Origin: an uncultured Collinsella sp.
Lineage (GTDB): Bacteria; Actinomycetota; Coriobacteriia; Coriobacteriales; Coriobacteriaceae
Assembly (NCBI GenBank): GCA_947001705.1
Contig: CAMQHT010000045.1
Coordinates: 1-18,718 of the forward strand
Length of the DNA stretch: 18,718 bases
Direction of reading: 5' to 3'
Shown here: piece by piece, positions 6,809-14,223 of the stretch
How positions within the stretch are numbered: the stretch's first letter is position 1
Layout: each line of letters begins with the position of its first letter
Position numbers and translations under genes: made by a program
The notes under the pieces: model-generated
Database searches by the model: none
Told to the model about the DNA's origin: nothing
The model's input: the letters and a program-made list of their open reading frames with translations, nothing else

Positions 6809-6853
6809 ATTAAAGTATCGACTTATATACGGATTTAGCTGCTGTTTTAGTAT

Positions 6854-6867
6854 TTAAAACGTTTTAA
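6854..6867. promoter_or_regulatory. Perfect 14-bp palindrome TTAAAACGTTTTAA, operator candidate
   Basis: TTAAAACGTTTTAA at 6854-6867 is its own reverse complement with a central CG. It lies in the AT-rich gap between whiA and gap, 135 bases ahead of the gap start and about 57 bases ahead of the candidate -10. LacI/GalR-family operators often have an AAACGTTT core, so a sugar-responsive repressor or activator could bind here. No regulator gene lies next to it, and the function is an inference from symmetry and position. Confidence 0.4.
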
Positions 6868-6899
6868 CGTAAATTTGATTTTCAATTTCGAGCATTCTC

Positions 6900-6929
6900 G
6901 TGAAATTCAAGTCAAAAAAAAGGTATATT
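6900..6929 (+). promoter_or_regulatory. gap: Candidate promoter of gap
   Basis: GTGAAA (6900-6905, 4 of 6 matches to TTGACA) and TATATT (6924-6929) are spaced 18 bases apart in a strongly AT-rich region that contrasts with the G+C-rich surroundings. This would give a leader of roughly 65 bases before the gap start. The -35 match is modest, and the whole 6809-7001 gap (193 bases) may hold other start sites. Confidence 0.45.
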
Positions 6930-7001
6930 AGGCGAGTGGTTAGTTTGTGGGCCTCAACGGCGGGCGCTGTAGCTCGCGGGGGCCTTACGAAAGGAGACAC
7001 A

Positions 7002-8027
7002 ATGGCAGTAAAGGTTGCTATTAACGGCTTCGGTCGCATCGGTCGTCTGGCTTTCCGTCAGATGTTCGGTCATGAGGGCTCCGAGATCGTCGCTATCAAC
7101 GACCTCACCTCTCCCGATATGCTCGCTTACCTGCTGAAGTACGACTCCACGCAGGGCAACTATGCTCGCGATCACGAGGTCGTTGCTGGCGAGGATTCCA
7201 TCACCGTTGACGGCAAGGAGATCAAGATCTACAAGGAGGCCGACGCCAACAACCTGCCTTGGGGCGACCTCGACGTCGACGTCGTTCTCGAGTGCACCGG
7301 CTTCTACACCAGCAAGGCTAAGGCTCAGGCCCACATCAACGCTGGCGCCAAGAAGGTCGTCATCTCCGCTCCGGCTGGCAGCGATCTGCCCACCATCGTG
7401 TACAACGTCAACCATGAGACGCTGACCGCTGAGGACAACATCATCTCCGCTGCTTCCTGCACCACCAACTGCCTCGCCCCGATGGCCAAGGGTCTGAACG
7501 ACTTCGCTCCCATCGTGTCCGGCATCATGACCACCATTCACGCCTGGACTGGCGACCAGATGCCGCTCGACGGCCCGCAGCGCAAGGGCAACAAGCGTCG
7601 TAGCCGCGCCTGCGCCGTCAACATCGTCCCCAACACCACCGGTGCTGCCAAGGCTATCGGCCTGGTTCTCCCCGAGCTCAACGGTAAGCTCATCGGTGCC
7701 GCCCAGCGCGTCCCGACGCCGACCGGCTCCATCACCAACCTCTACGCTGTCGTTGACAAGAAGGTCACCGTCGACGAGGTCAACGCCGCTATGAAGGCCT
7801 ACGCTGCCACCATCTCCGAGACCTTCGGTTACAACGAGGACGACATCGTCTCCACCGACATCATCGGCGAGACCCACGGCTCCATCTTCGACGCCACTCA
7901 GACCATGTGCTCTGACCTCGGCAACGGCCAGACCCTCGTTCAGGTTACCTCTTGGTACGACAACGAGAACTCCTACACCTCTCAGATGGTCCGCACCATC
8001 AAGTACTTCGAGAAGTTCGTTGCTTAA
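7002..8027 (+). CDS. gap: Glyceraldehyde-3-phosphate dehydrogenase, type I
   Basis: A 341-residue cytoplasmic GAPDH oxidising glyceraldehyde-3-P to 1,3-bisphosphoglycerate. The Rossmann motif is INGFGRIGR (7-15), with Asp34 in place for NAD preference. The catalytic segment is ASCTTNC with Cys153, and His180 lies in HAWTGDQ. NNENSY-type C-terminal residues (WYDNENSY) are present. The ATG at 7002 follows GAAAGGAG by 5 bases and gives the standard MAVKVAINGFGR start; an upstream GTG-type extension would add an unlikely basic leader. Codon choice is strongly biased to C-ending codons, as expected for a highly expressed gene and unlike the neighbouring whiA. A terminator follows, so it may be made at a higher level than pgk. 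Confidence 0.97.
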   Translation: MAVKVAINGFGRIGRLAFRQMFGHEGSEIVAINDLTSPDMLAYLLKYDSTQGNYARDHEVVAGEDSITVDGKEIKIYKEADANNLPWGDLDVDVVLECTGFYTSKAKAQAHINAGAKKVVISAPAGSDLPTIVYNVNHETLTAEDNIISAASCTTNCLAPMAKGLNDFAPIVSGIMTTIHAWTGDQMPLDGPQRKGNKRRSRACAVNIVPNTTGAAKAIGLVLPELNGKLIGAAQRVPTPTGSITNLYAVVDKKVTVDEVNAAMKAYAATISETFGYNEDDIVSTDIIGETHGSIFDATQTMCSDLGNGQTLVQVTSWYDNENSYTSQMVRTIKYFEKFVA

Positions 8028-8064
8028 TTTAGCTTTTAGCGAATAGCTCGTTGAGCGTCTAAAG

Positions 8065-8111
8065 AAGGGCGCGGCCTCATAGGGCTTACACCCTAGGGTC
8101 GCGCCCTTTTT
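8065..8111 (+). terminator. Intrinsic terminator between gap and pgk
   Basis: Outer stem AAGGGCGCG (8065-8073) pairs with CGCGCCCTT (8100-8108), extended by a G-T and two C-G pairs. An inner stem TAGGG/CCCTA (8080-8084 with 8091-8095) closes a 6-base loop. The stem runs directly into TTTTT (8107-8111). This is a textbook intrinsic terminator 38 bases after gap. Confidence 0.88.
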
Positions 8112-8167
8112 ATAGGAAATCGTCTGCCGTAATGGGAGGCAGACACGTACGAAAGGTAGAAGCAAAC

Positions 8168-9358
8168 ATGGCCTTTACCAAGAAGACCGTCCGCGACATC
8201 GATGTCGACGGCAAGCGCGTTCTCGTCCGCGTTGACTTCAACGTGCCTATCAAGGATGGCGTCGTTGGCGACACCACCCGTATCAAGGCTGCCCTGCCCA
8301 CCATCAACTATCTCGTTGAGCACAACGCTCGCGTCATCCTCATGAGCCACCTCGGCCGTCCCGATGGCACCGGCTTCCAGCCCGAGCTGTCCCTCGAGCC
8401 CGTCGCCAAGAAGCTCGCCGAGCTCTCTGGTCTCGACGTTGCCTTTGTCGCCGACACTTACGGCGAGAAGGCTGCCGAGGCTGTCGCTGCCGTCGAGCCG
8501 GGCAAGGTTCTCGTTCTCGAGAACGTCCGCTTCGATAAGCGTGAGAAGAAGAACGATCCCGAGATCGCCAAGAAGCTCGCTTCCTATGGTGACGTCTTCG
8601 TTCTCGATGCCTTCGGCACCGCCCACCGCGCCCAGGGTTCCGTCGTGGGCCCCGCCGCTTACCTGCCTGCCGTCGCTGGCTTCCTGCTTGAGAAGGAGGT
8701 CGACACGCTGACCGGCATCTTCGCCGAGCCCGAGCGCCCCTTCGTCGCTATCGTCGGCGGTTCCAAGGTTTCCTCCAAGATCGGCGTTCTCGATCACCTC
8801 ATCGACTCCGCTGACACCCTGATCATCGGTGGCGGCATGGCCTACACCTTCTTCCTGGCTCAGGGCCTGACCGTCGGTCAGTCCCTCAAGGAAGAGGACT
8901 GGGTCGAGCGCGCTGGCGAGATGCTCAAGAAGGCCGAGGAGAAGGGTGTCAAGATCCTGCTCCCCATCGACAACCGCGTTGCCGATCACTTTGGCGAGGA
9001 CGCTGTCCCCGAGGTTGTCGCTTCCGACGCTATCCCCGACGATCGTGAGGGCATGGACATCGGCCCCAAGACCGAGGAGCTTTACGCCGAGGCCGTCAAG
9101 GGCGCCAAGACCGTGTTCTGGAACGGCCCCATGGGCGTTTTCGAGTTCGACAACTTTGCTCACGGCACCCAGGCTATCGCCGAGGCTGTCGCCGAGGCCG
9201 ACTGCACCTCGATCATCGGCGGTGGCGACTCCGTTGCAGCTGTCAACAAGTTCAACCTGGCCGACAAGATGAGCTGGATCTCCACCGGTGGTGGCGCTTC
9301 CATGGAGCTCGTCGAGGGTAAGGCCCTGCCCGGAGTGGAGGCGCTTCTCGATGCCTAA
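8168..9358 (+). CDS. pgk: Phosphoglycerate kinase
   Basis: A 396-residue monomeric kinase, the normal bacterial length, making ATP from 1,3-bisphosphoglycerate. Landmarks: RVDFNVP (21-27), SHLGRP (60-65) and ENVRF (118-122) in the N-terminal substrate domain, GGSKVSSKIGV (197-207) and GGGDS near the C-terminus in the nucleotide domain. The ATG at 8168 is chosen because the protein then starts MAFTKKTVRD like other Pgk proteins and GAAAGG lies 11 bases upstream; an in-frame ATG at 8132 has no such site. It begins 57 bases after the gap terminator, where no clear promoter is seen, so expression may rely on read-through. It overlaps tpiA by 8 bases. Confidence 0.97.
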   Translation: MAFTKKTVRDIDVDGKRVLVRVDFNVPIKDGVVGDTTRIKAALPTINYLVEHNARVILMSHLGRPDGTGFQPELSLEPVAKKLAELSGLDVAFVADTYGEKAAEAVAAVEPGKVLVLENVRFDKREKKNDPEIAKKLASYGDVFVLDAFGTAHRAQGSVVGPAAYLPAVAGFLLEKEVDTLTGIFAEPERPFVAIVGGSKVSSKIGVLDHLIDSADTLIIGGGMAYTFFLAQGLTVGQSLKEEDWVERAGEMLKKAEEKGVKILLPIDNRVADHFGEDAVPEVVASDAIPDDREGMDIGPKTEELYAEAVKGAKTVFWNGPMGVFEFDNFAHGTQAIAEAVAEADCTSIIGGGDSVAAVNKFNLADKMSWISTGGGASMELVEGKALPGVEALLDA

Positions 9359-10118
9359 TCGCACCCTTCTTATCGCTGGTAACTGGAAGATGAACAACGA
9401 CGTCGCCGAGGCTGCCAAGCTCGCCGACGAGCTGGCCCAGGCTCTGCCTGAGGTTCCGGCTGGCGTCGAGGTGCTCGTCTGCCCTCCGACCATCGACATC
9501 ACCACGGTTCATGACCGCATTCAGGCTGCCCCTATCGCCCTCGGTGCACAGAACGTGTACTGGGAGGCCAAGGGTGCCTTCACCGGTGAGTCCTCTTGCG
9601 ACATGCTCAAGTCCGCTGGCTGCACCTACTGCATCATCGGTCACTCCGAGCGTCGCGACTACTTCCACGAGACCGACGAGGACCAGAACAAGAAGGCCAA
9701 GGCTCTCGTTGCCGCCGGTCTTGTTCCCGTCTTCTGCTGCGGCGAGTCCCTCGAGGTCCGCGAGGCTGGCACCTATGTCGAGCACGTCGTGAACCAGGTC
9801 AAGGCCGGCCTTGCTGGTCTTGAGATCACCTGCCCCAAGCAGGTCGTCGTCGCCTACGAGCCCATCTGGGCCATCGGCACCGGCAAGACCGCTACCGCCG
9901 AGGACGCTCAGGAGGTCTGCGGTGCTATCCGTGAGACCCTCAAGGAGATGTTCGGCGAGGAGCTCGCTAACGGCATCCGCGTGCTGTATGGCGGTTCCGC
10001 CAAGCCCGGCAACATCGCCGAGCTCGTCGCCAAGCCCGACGTTGACGGCGCCCTCGTGGGCGGTGCTTCGCTCAAGGCTGCCGACTTCGCCTCTATGGTC
10101 GTCAAGGCAGGCGAGTAG
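9351..10118 (+). CDS. tpiA: Triosephosphate isomerase
   Basis: A 255-residue TIM-barrel enzyme interconverting dihydroxyacetone phosphate and glyceraldehyde-3-P. Catalytic residues are visible: Asn11 and Lys13 in AGNWKMN, His98 in IIGHSERR, Glu170 in VVAYEPIWAIGTG, and the phosphate loop YGGSAKP (213-219). The ATG at 9351 overlaps the pgk stop as ATGCCTAA, with GTGGAGG about 10 bases upstream, so translation is likely coupled to pgk. Length and motifs are normal. GpmI begins 5 bases after its stop. Confidence 0.97.
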   Translation: MPNRTLLIAGNWKMNNDVAEAAKLADELAQALPEVPAGVEVLVCPPTIDITTVHDRIQAAPIALGAQNVYWEAKGAFTGESSCDMLKSAGCTYCIIGHSERRDYFHETDEDQNKKAKALVAAGLVPVFCCGESLEVREAGTYVEHVVNQVKAGLAGLEITCPKQVVVAYEPIWAIGTGKTATAEDAQEVCGAIRETLKEMFGEELANGIRVLYGGSAKPGNIAELVAKPDVDGALVGGASLKAADFASMVVKAGE

Positions 10119-10123
10119 GACAT

Positions 10124-11677
10124 ATGGCACAACGTCATCTTCCTGCACTCCTGATTATCATGGATGGCTGCGGCCTTGCTCCGGCCGATGGCGAGAACGC
10201 CGTCGCCGCTGCCAAGACGCCCTTCCTTGATGGCCTGTACGAGAAGTACCCCCACACCACGCTCGGTGCTTCGGGCGAGGACGTGGGCCTTCCCGACGGC
10301 CAGATGGGTAACTCCGAGGTGGGTCACCTCAACATCGGTGCCGGCCGCATCGTGTTCCAGGAGCTTTCGCGCATCAACAATGCCATCAAGGACGGCTCCA
10401 TCGCCAAGAACGAGGTTTTCGTCAAGGCTATGGACGATGTCAAGGCTGACGGTAAGACTCTCCACCTCATGGGCCTTATGAGCCCTGGCGGTGTTCATTC
10501 TCACATGAACCACGTCGAGGCTCTGGTCAAGATGGCTGCCGAGCACGGTGTCAAGACCGTTCGCGTCCACGCCTTCATGGATGGCCGCGACGTTGACCCG
10601 CAGTCCGGTGCCGGCTACATGAGCGAGTTCTGCGCCTTCCTGGCTAAGATCTCCGAGGAGACCGGTTGCGACGCTCGCGTTGCCACCGTCTCGGGCCGTT
10701 ATTGGGCCATGGACCGCGATAATCGTTGGGAGCGCATCCAGCGCGCCTACGACGTCATGGTCAACGCGTCCGATGCCGATACCGACCCCGTTGCCGGTAT
10801 CAAGGCCTACTATGAGAAGGATCCGCGCGGCGACGAGTTCGTCGAGCCCTTCGCTGCCCATAACGAGGGCATCCACGAGGGCGACGCGGCCATCTTCTTC
10901 AACTTCCGTCCCGACCGCGCTCGTCAGATGACCCGCGTGTTCACGGACAAGGAGTTCGACGGCTTTGAGCGCGAGCAGATCAAGCTTTCGCACTTTGTGA
11001 CGATGACCGAGTACGATCCGACGTTTGACGTTGAGGTCGCCTTCCCCAAGACGTTCCCCGAGAACGTCCTGGCCGACGTTATCGCCGCCAATGGCCTGAA
11101 GCAGCTGCACACCGCCGAGACCGAGAAGTACGCCCACGTGACGTTCTTCCTCAACGGCGGCATCGAGGAGCCCAAGGAGGGCGAGGAGCGCGTGCTCGTC
11201 GCTTCCCCCAAGGTCGCTACCTACGATCTGCAGCCTGAGATGAGCGCTCCCGAGGTTACCGAGAAGCTTGTCGCCGCCATCAACGAGGATCGCGCTGATT
11301 TCTACATCGTGAACTTCGCGAACTGCGACATGGTTGGTCACACCGGTGTCTTCGACGCCGCCGTTAAGGCCGTCGAGGCTGTTGACGATGCCCTGTCCAA
11401 GGTTGTCCCGGCGATTCTCGCCAAGGGTGGCTTTGCGCTGATCACCGCCGACCACGGCAACGCCGACCACATGTTTGACGTTGCTTCCGACGGTTCCAAG
11501 CATCCGTTCACGGCTCACACCACCAACCGTGTGCCGTTCATCATCGTTGATGAGAAGGCCAAGCTCACCGGTATCGAGGACGGCCGTCTTTCCGATATCG
11601 CTCCGACCATGCTCACCATGGCTGGTATTGAGCCTTCCGCCGAGATGACGGGTCGCGTGCTCGCCACCGAGGCCTAA
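10124..11677 (+). CDS. gpmI: 2,3-bisphosphoglycerate-independent phosphoglycerate mutase
   Basis: A 517-residue, manganese-dependent mutase of the alkaline-phosphatase superfamily, converting 3-phosphoglycerate to 2-phosphoglycerate. Asp14 in IIMDGCG is a metal ligand. The phospho-acceptor Ser64 lies in MGNSEVGH (61-68). DGRDVDP, FNFRPDRARQ and ADHGNADHM follow in the expected order. Length matches the family (about 510). The usual DGWG of the first motif is DGCG here, a minor change. The gene starts 5 bases after tpiA with GTAGGA as the only close ribosome binding sequence. It is the last glycolytic gene before a strong terminator; enolase is not in the window. Confidence 0.97.
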   Translation: MAQRHLPALLIIMDGCGLAPADGENAVAAAKTPFLDGLYEKYPHTTLGASGEDVGLPDGQMGNSEVGHLNIGAGRIVFQELSRINNAIKDGSIAKNEVFVKAMDDVKADGKTLHLMGLMSPGGVHSHMNHVEALVKMAAEHGVKTVRVHAFMDGRDVDPQSGAGYMSEFCAFLAKISEETGCDARVATVSGRYWAMDRDNRWERIQRAYDVMVNASDADTDPVAGIKAYYEKDPRGDEFVEPFAAHNEGIHEGDAAIFFNFRPDRARQMTRVFTDKEFDGFEREQIKLSHFVTMTEYDPTFDVEVAFPKTFPENVLADVIAANGLKQLHTAETEKYAHVTFFLNGGIEEPKEGEERVLVASPKVATYDLQPEMSAPEVTEKLVAAINEDRADFYIVNFANCDMVGHTGVFDAAVKAVEAVDDALSKVVPAILAKGGFALITADHGNADHMFDVASDGSKHPFTAHTTNRVPFIIVDEKAKLTGIEDGRLSDIAPTMLTMAGIEPSAEMTGRVLATEA

Positions 11678-11702
11678 GAGAAAACAAATACCGTTTTCTA
11701 GT

Positions 11703-11737
11703 AAGGGGGTTGTCCACAACCGGACAACCCCCTTTTT
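11703..11737 (+). terminator. Intrinsic terminator after gpmI
   Basis: A perfect 13-bp stem (AAGGGGGTTGTCC at 11703-11715 and GGACAACCCCCTT at 11722-11734) has a 6-base loop and ends in a run of five T (11733-11737). It closes the glycolytic operon 25 bases after the gpmI stop. Confidence 0.95.
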
Positions 11738-11796
11738 GGTATTTCTGCCATTTCCACCCCGTCCTTGAGTGGCAGGTAGGGGAGAGCGGGGGATTG

Positions 11797-11805
11797 TGGT
11801 ACAGT
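11797..11805 (+). promoter_or_regulatory. secG: Candidate extended -10 promoter of secG
   Basis: TGGTACAGT at 11797-11805 fits an extended -10 (TGn followed by TACAGT). It lies between the gpmI terminator and secG, 36 bases before the secG start. No clear -35 box is seen. The palindromes CAGTACTG (11802-11809) and AGTTTAAACT (11811-11820) overlap or follow the expected start site. Confidence 0.4.
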
Positions 11806-11841
11806 ACTGGAGTTTAAACTGTTCTATTAAGGAGCTTATCT

Positions 11842-12096
11842 ATGGGTCCGTTCCAGATTCTTCTGTTTGTCGTTTGGGCTGTCTCTGCCGTGGCGCTGAC
11901 GATTCTCGTCCTGATGCATTCCGGTAAGGGCACCGGCGTTTCGGATATGATCGCTAGCTCGCTGTATAACTCCAGCTCTGCCACGGGCGTCATGGAGCAG
12001 AACCTCGACCGCCTGACCGTCATCATGGCTGTCGTGTTTGCCGTGTGCGTCGTGCTGTGCATGTTCTTCTTCCCGCAGGGCATCGTCGGCTACTAA
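11842..12096 (+). CDS. secG: SecG, preprotein translocase subunit
   Basis: An 84-residue membrane protein with two hydrophobic helices at about 4-24 and 57-77. The loop between them, HSGKGTGVSDMI followed by a Ser-rich stretch and EQNLDRLT, is typical of SecG, which carries a conserved GxGxS-type segment here. SecG assists SecYE and SecA in protein export. The ATG at 11842 follows AAGGAGC by 7 bases. Its own terminator follows 21 bases after the stop, and a candidate promoter lies upstream, so it is probably a single-gene unit. secG after the gap-pgk-tpi genes is a known actinobacterial arrangement. Confidence 0.92.
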   Translation: MGPFQILLFVVWAVSAVALTILVLMHSGKGTGVSDMIASSLYNSSSATGVMEQNLDRLTVIMAVVFAVCVVLCMFFFPQGIVGY

Positions 12097-12117
12097 GCAC
12101 GAGCCGCATAAATATTC

Positions 12118-12149
12118 AAAAAGGGTCCCGTAAGTGCGGGACCCTTTTT
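12118..12149 (+). terminator. Intrinsic terminator after secG
   Basis: A perfect 13-bp stem (AAAAAGGGTCCCG at 12118-12130 and CGGGACCCTTTTT at 12137-12149) has the 6-base loop TAAGTG. The T-run on one side and A-run on the other allow termination in both directions. Confidence 0.95.
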
Positions 12150-12151
12150 GT

Positions 12152-12390
12152 TTACATATTTGTAACAGAGTCAAAATATCCTCACATACTTCGCCCAACT
12201 AAAGAAATTCTCGACCGTTAACCGGAATTAGCCCCAAATTGTGTATAAAATGCGCTACAGTATTGCAAAACGTTGGTCCGTTGTGCATAACCAGCCATAG
12301 CAGCGGGCGGCGTTTTGATGGTTCGGATCGGATTGTTTCGACATGTGTCCGACTGAACATTTCTTTGTCCTATCTCATAAGGAGGATGGC
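12152..12390 (+). promoter_or_regulatory. oppA: Leader and promoter region of oppA
   Basis: This AT-richer stretch holds no gene. It contains an inverted repeat TTACA-TATT-TGTAA (12152-12165), a TATAAA (12244-12249) and a TACAGT (12256-12261), either of which could be the -10 element. No good -35 box is seen for either. If transcription starts near 12255-12270, the leader would be about 120-135 bases. A strong ribosome binding site AAGGAGG (12379-12385) ends the region. The exact promoter is not resolved. Confidence 0.35.
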
Positions 12391-14067
12391 ATGGCTGATT
12401 CTATGTTCCACCAGCCCGTTATGGGTCGTCGCGCCTTTGTTGGCGGCACCCTTGCTGCGAGCTCCATGGCTTTTCTTGCCGCATGCGGCAAGAAGGGTGG
12501 CGACGCTTCCGGTTCTGAGTCCGGTTCGACGCTGAACTTCTACATCAACAACCCGGTCTGCATCGACCCCTACAATGTCCAGGAGGACCAGGGCACTCAG
12601 GTCGAGTACCAGCTCTTTGACGCTCTGACCTCTTATGACGCCGAGAAGGGCGAGATCGTTCCGCTGGCTTGCGAGTCCTTCGAGGCCAACGACGACGCCA
12701 CCGAGTTCACCTTCAAGATCAAGAAGGCCAAGTTCCACAACGGTGACGACGTTACCTCCAAGTCCTTCAAGCTCGGTTGGGAGCGTCTGGTCAACACCAA
12801 GTCGGCCATCGCTACCGAGTACGGCCCTTCCGAGGTCTCCTATCACCTTTCCATGGTCGAGGGCTATGACGACCTGCTTGCCGGTAACGCCACCGAGCTC
12901 AGCGGTGTTACCTGCCCCGACGATGAGACCCTCGTCGTTAAGCTGTCTTCCGCTTACGCCGACTTCCCCTTCGTCGCCTCTCACCCGGCTCTGGCCCCGG
13001 TTCCCGAGTGCGCCGAGTCCGATGCCAAGAGCTTCTATCTTGCACCGGTCGGTAACGGCCCGTTCATGATGGACGGCAAGTGGGAGGATGGTCAGGAGAT
13101 CAACCTCAAGAAGTTCGACGATTACTATGGCGACAAGGCCAAGATCGATGGCATCCACTTCCAGGTCATCAAGGACATGGAGACTGCTTACAAGGAGTTC
13201 CAGGCCGGTAACCTCGATGTCTGCGACGTTCCCGTCGCTCAGATCGATGCCGCCAAGAAGGATCGCGGCGTGTCCAAGGACGGCTACACCATGGGTGACG
13301 GCGAGCGCATGCTGCTCGGCGCCGAGCCTTCCACGTACTATCTGACCTGCAACACCACGGCCGAGCCGTTCAACAACGCCGACCTGCGCAGGGGCATCTC
13401 CCTGGCCATCAACCGTGAGGCCATCTGCAAGACCATCTATAAGGGTACCCGTACCCCTGCCGACGGCATTGTTCCTCCGGGCATCGATGGCTACAAGGAG
13501 GGCGCATGGGAGTTCTGCGCCTACGATGTCGACAAGGCTAACGAGTACCTCGACAAGGTTGCTCCCGCTGGCGCTAACGGGGATCGTGGCATTAGCGTGA
13601 CCCTTTCCTACAACCAGGACGGCGGTCACAAGGAGATCATGGAGTCCATCATCGGCGACCTCGCCAAGGTTGGCGTTACCGCTGTCTCCGATACCCCTGA
13701 GTGGTCTGCCCTGCTCGAGCAGTATCAGAACTTTAACTATCAGTTCGGTCGTCTGGGTTGGATTGCCGACTACCCGATCATGGACAACTTCCTGTATCCG
13801 CTGTTCCACTCCGACTCCCTCGGTGGCGATAACCGCTCTGGTTACAACAACCCCGAGTTCGACGCCAAGGTCGACGAGGCTCGTACTATTGTTGACGACG
13901 AGGAGCGCGTCGCTAAGATGCAGGAGGCCGACGCAATGGTCGCTGCCGACTGCCCGGTCATCCCGATTATGTTCTACACGCACACCATCGTCGGCTCCGA
14001 TCGCATCAAGCACCTCTATGTCGATCCGCAGAAGCATGCCGAGCTGGGTACCGCTGAGCTCGCCTAA
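12391..14067 (+). CDS. oppA: OppA-type oligopeptide-binding lipoprotein (SBP family 5)
   Basis: A 558-residue extracellular solute-binding protein that would capture peptides for the OppBCDF importer. The signal peptide has a twin-arginine start GRRAF (12-16), a hydrophobic stretch and the lipobox LAAC with lipid-carrying Cys32, followed by a GKKGG linker and a Ser/Gly-rich spacer. The mature part starts TLNFYINNP...DPYNVQE, as in OppA/DppA-type proteins, and length is near that of E. coli OppA. The ATG at 12391 follows AAGGAGG by 5 bases; an in-frame ATG 48 bases upstream lacks such a site. A hairpin separates it from oppB, which would let the binding protein be made in excess. Peptide specificity cannot be read from sequence. 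Confidence 0.88.
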   Translation: MADSMFHQPVMGRRAFVGGTLAASSMAFLAACGKKGGDASGSESGSTLNFYINNPVCIDPYNVQEDQGTQVEYQLFDALTSYDAEKGEIVPLACESFEANDDATEFTFKIKKAKFHNGDDVTSKSFKLGWERLVNTKSAIATEYGPSEVSYHLSMVEGYDDLLAGNATELSGVTCPDDETLVVKLSSAYADFPFVASHPALAPVPECAESDAKSFYLAPVGNGPFMMDGKWEDGQEINLKKFDDYYGDKAKIDGIHFQVIKDMETAYKEFQAGNLDVCDVPVAQIDAAKKDRGVSKDGYTMGDGERMLLGAEPSTYYLTCNTTAEPFNNADLRRGISLAINREAICKTIYKGTRTPADGIVPPGIDGYKEGAWEFCAYDVDKANEYLDKVAPAGANGDRGISVTLSYNQDGGHKEIMESIIGDLAKVGVTAVSDTPEWSALLEQYQNFNYQFGRLGWIADYPIMDNFLYPLFHSDSLGGDNRSGYNNPEFDAKVDEARTIVDDEERVAKMQEADAMVAADCPVIPIMFYTHTIVGSDRIKHLYVDPQKHAELGTAELA

Positions 14068-14163
14068 GAGTTTGCAGCTTCCGTGAGGGTCAAGTATTTA
14101 CGTAGACCTCATGGGAAACATACAGTTCTCCCTAACCTGGGGTAAACTGGCTGATGGTAATTT

Positions 14164-14196
14164 TGGGATGCCGGTCTGGCGATCGGCATCCCATTT
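14164..14196 (+). terminator. Hairpin between oppA and oppB, partial terminator or processing site
   Basis: A 10-bp perfect stem (TGGGATGCCG at 14164-14173 and CGGCATCCCA at 14184-14193) has a 10-base loop and only TTT after it. The weak U-tract suggests partial termination or 3' stabilisation of oppA mRNA. A TAAACT at 14143-14148 and a TACAGT at 14121-14126 in the same 156-base gap are possible -10 elements for oppB. Confidence 0.6.
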
Positions 14197-14223
14197 AGGT
14201 TAATCCCTAGATAGGGGAGTGGT

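Noticed and set aside
8093..9505. Long open frame on the minus strand opposite pgk (also others opposite nanA, gap, gpmI and oppA)
   Set aside because: These frames mirror the C-ending codon bias of well-supported + strand genes; their translations are low-complexity and Gly/Asp/Leu/Val-rich without recognisable motifs.
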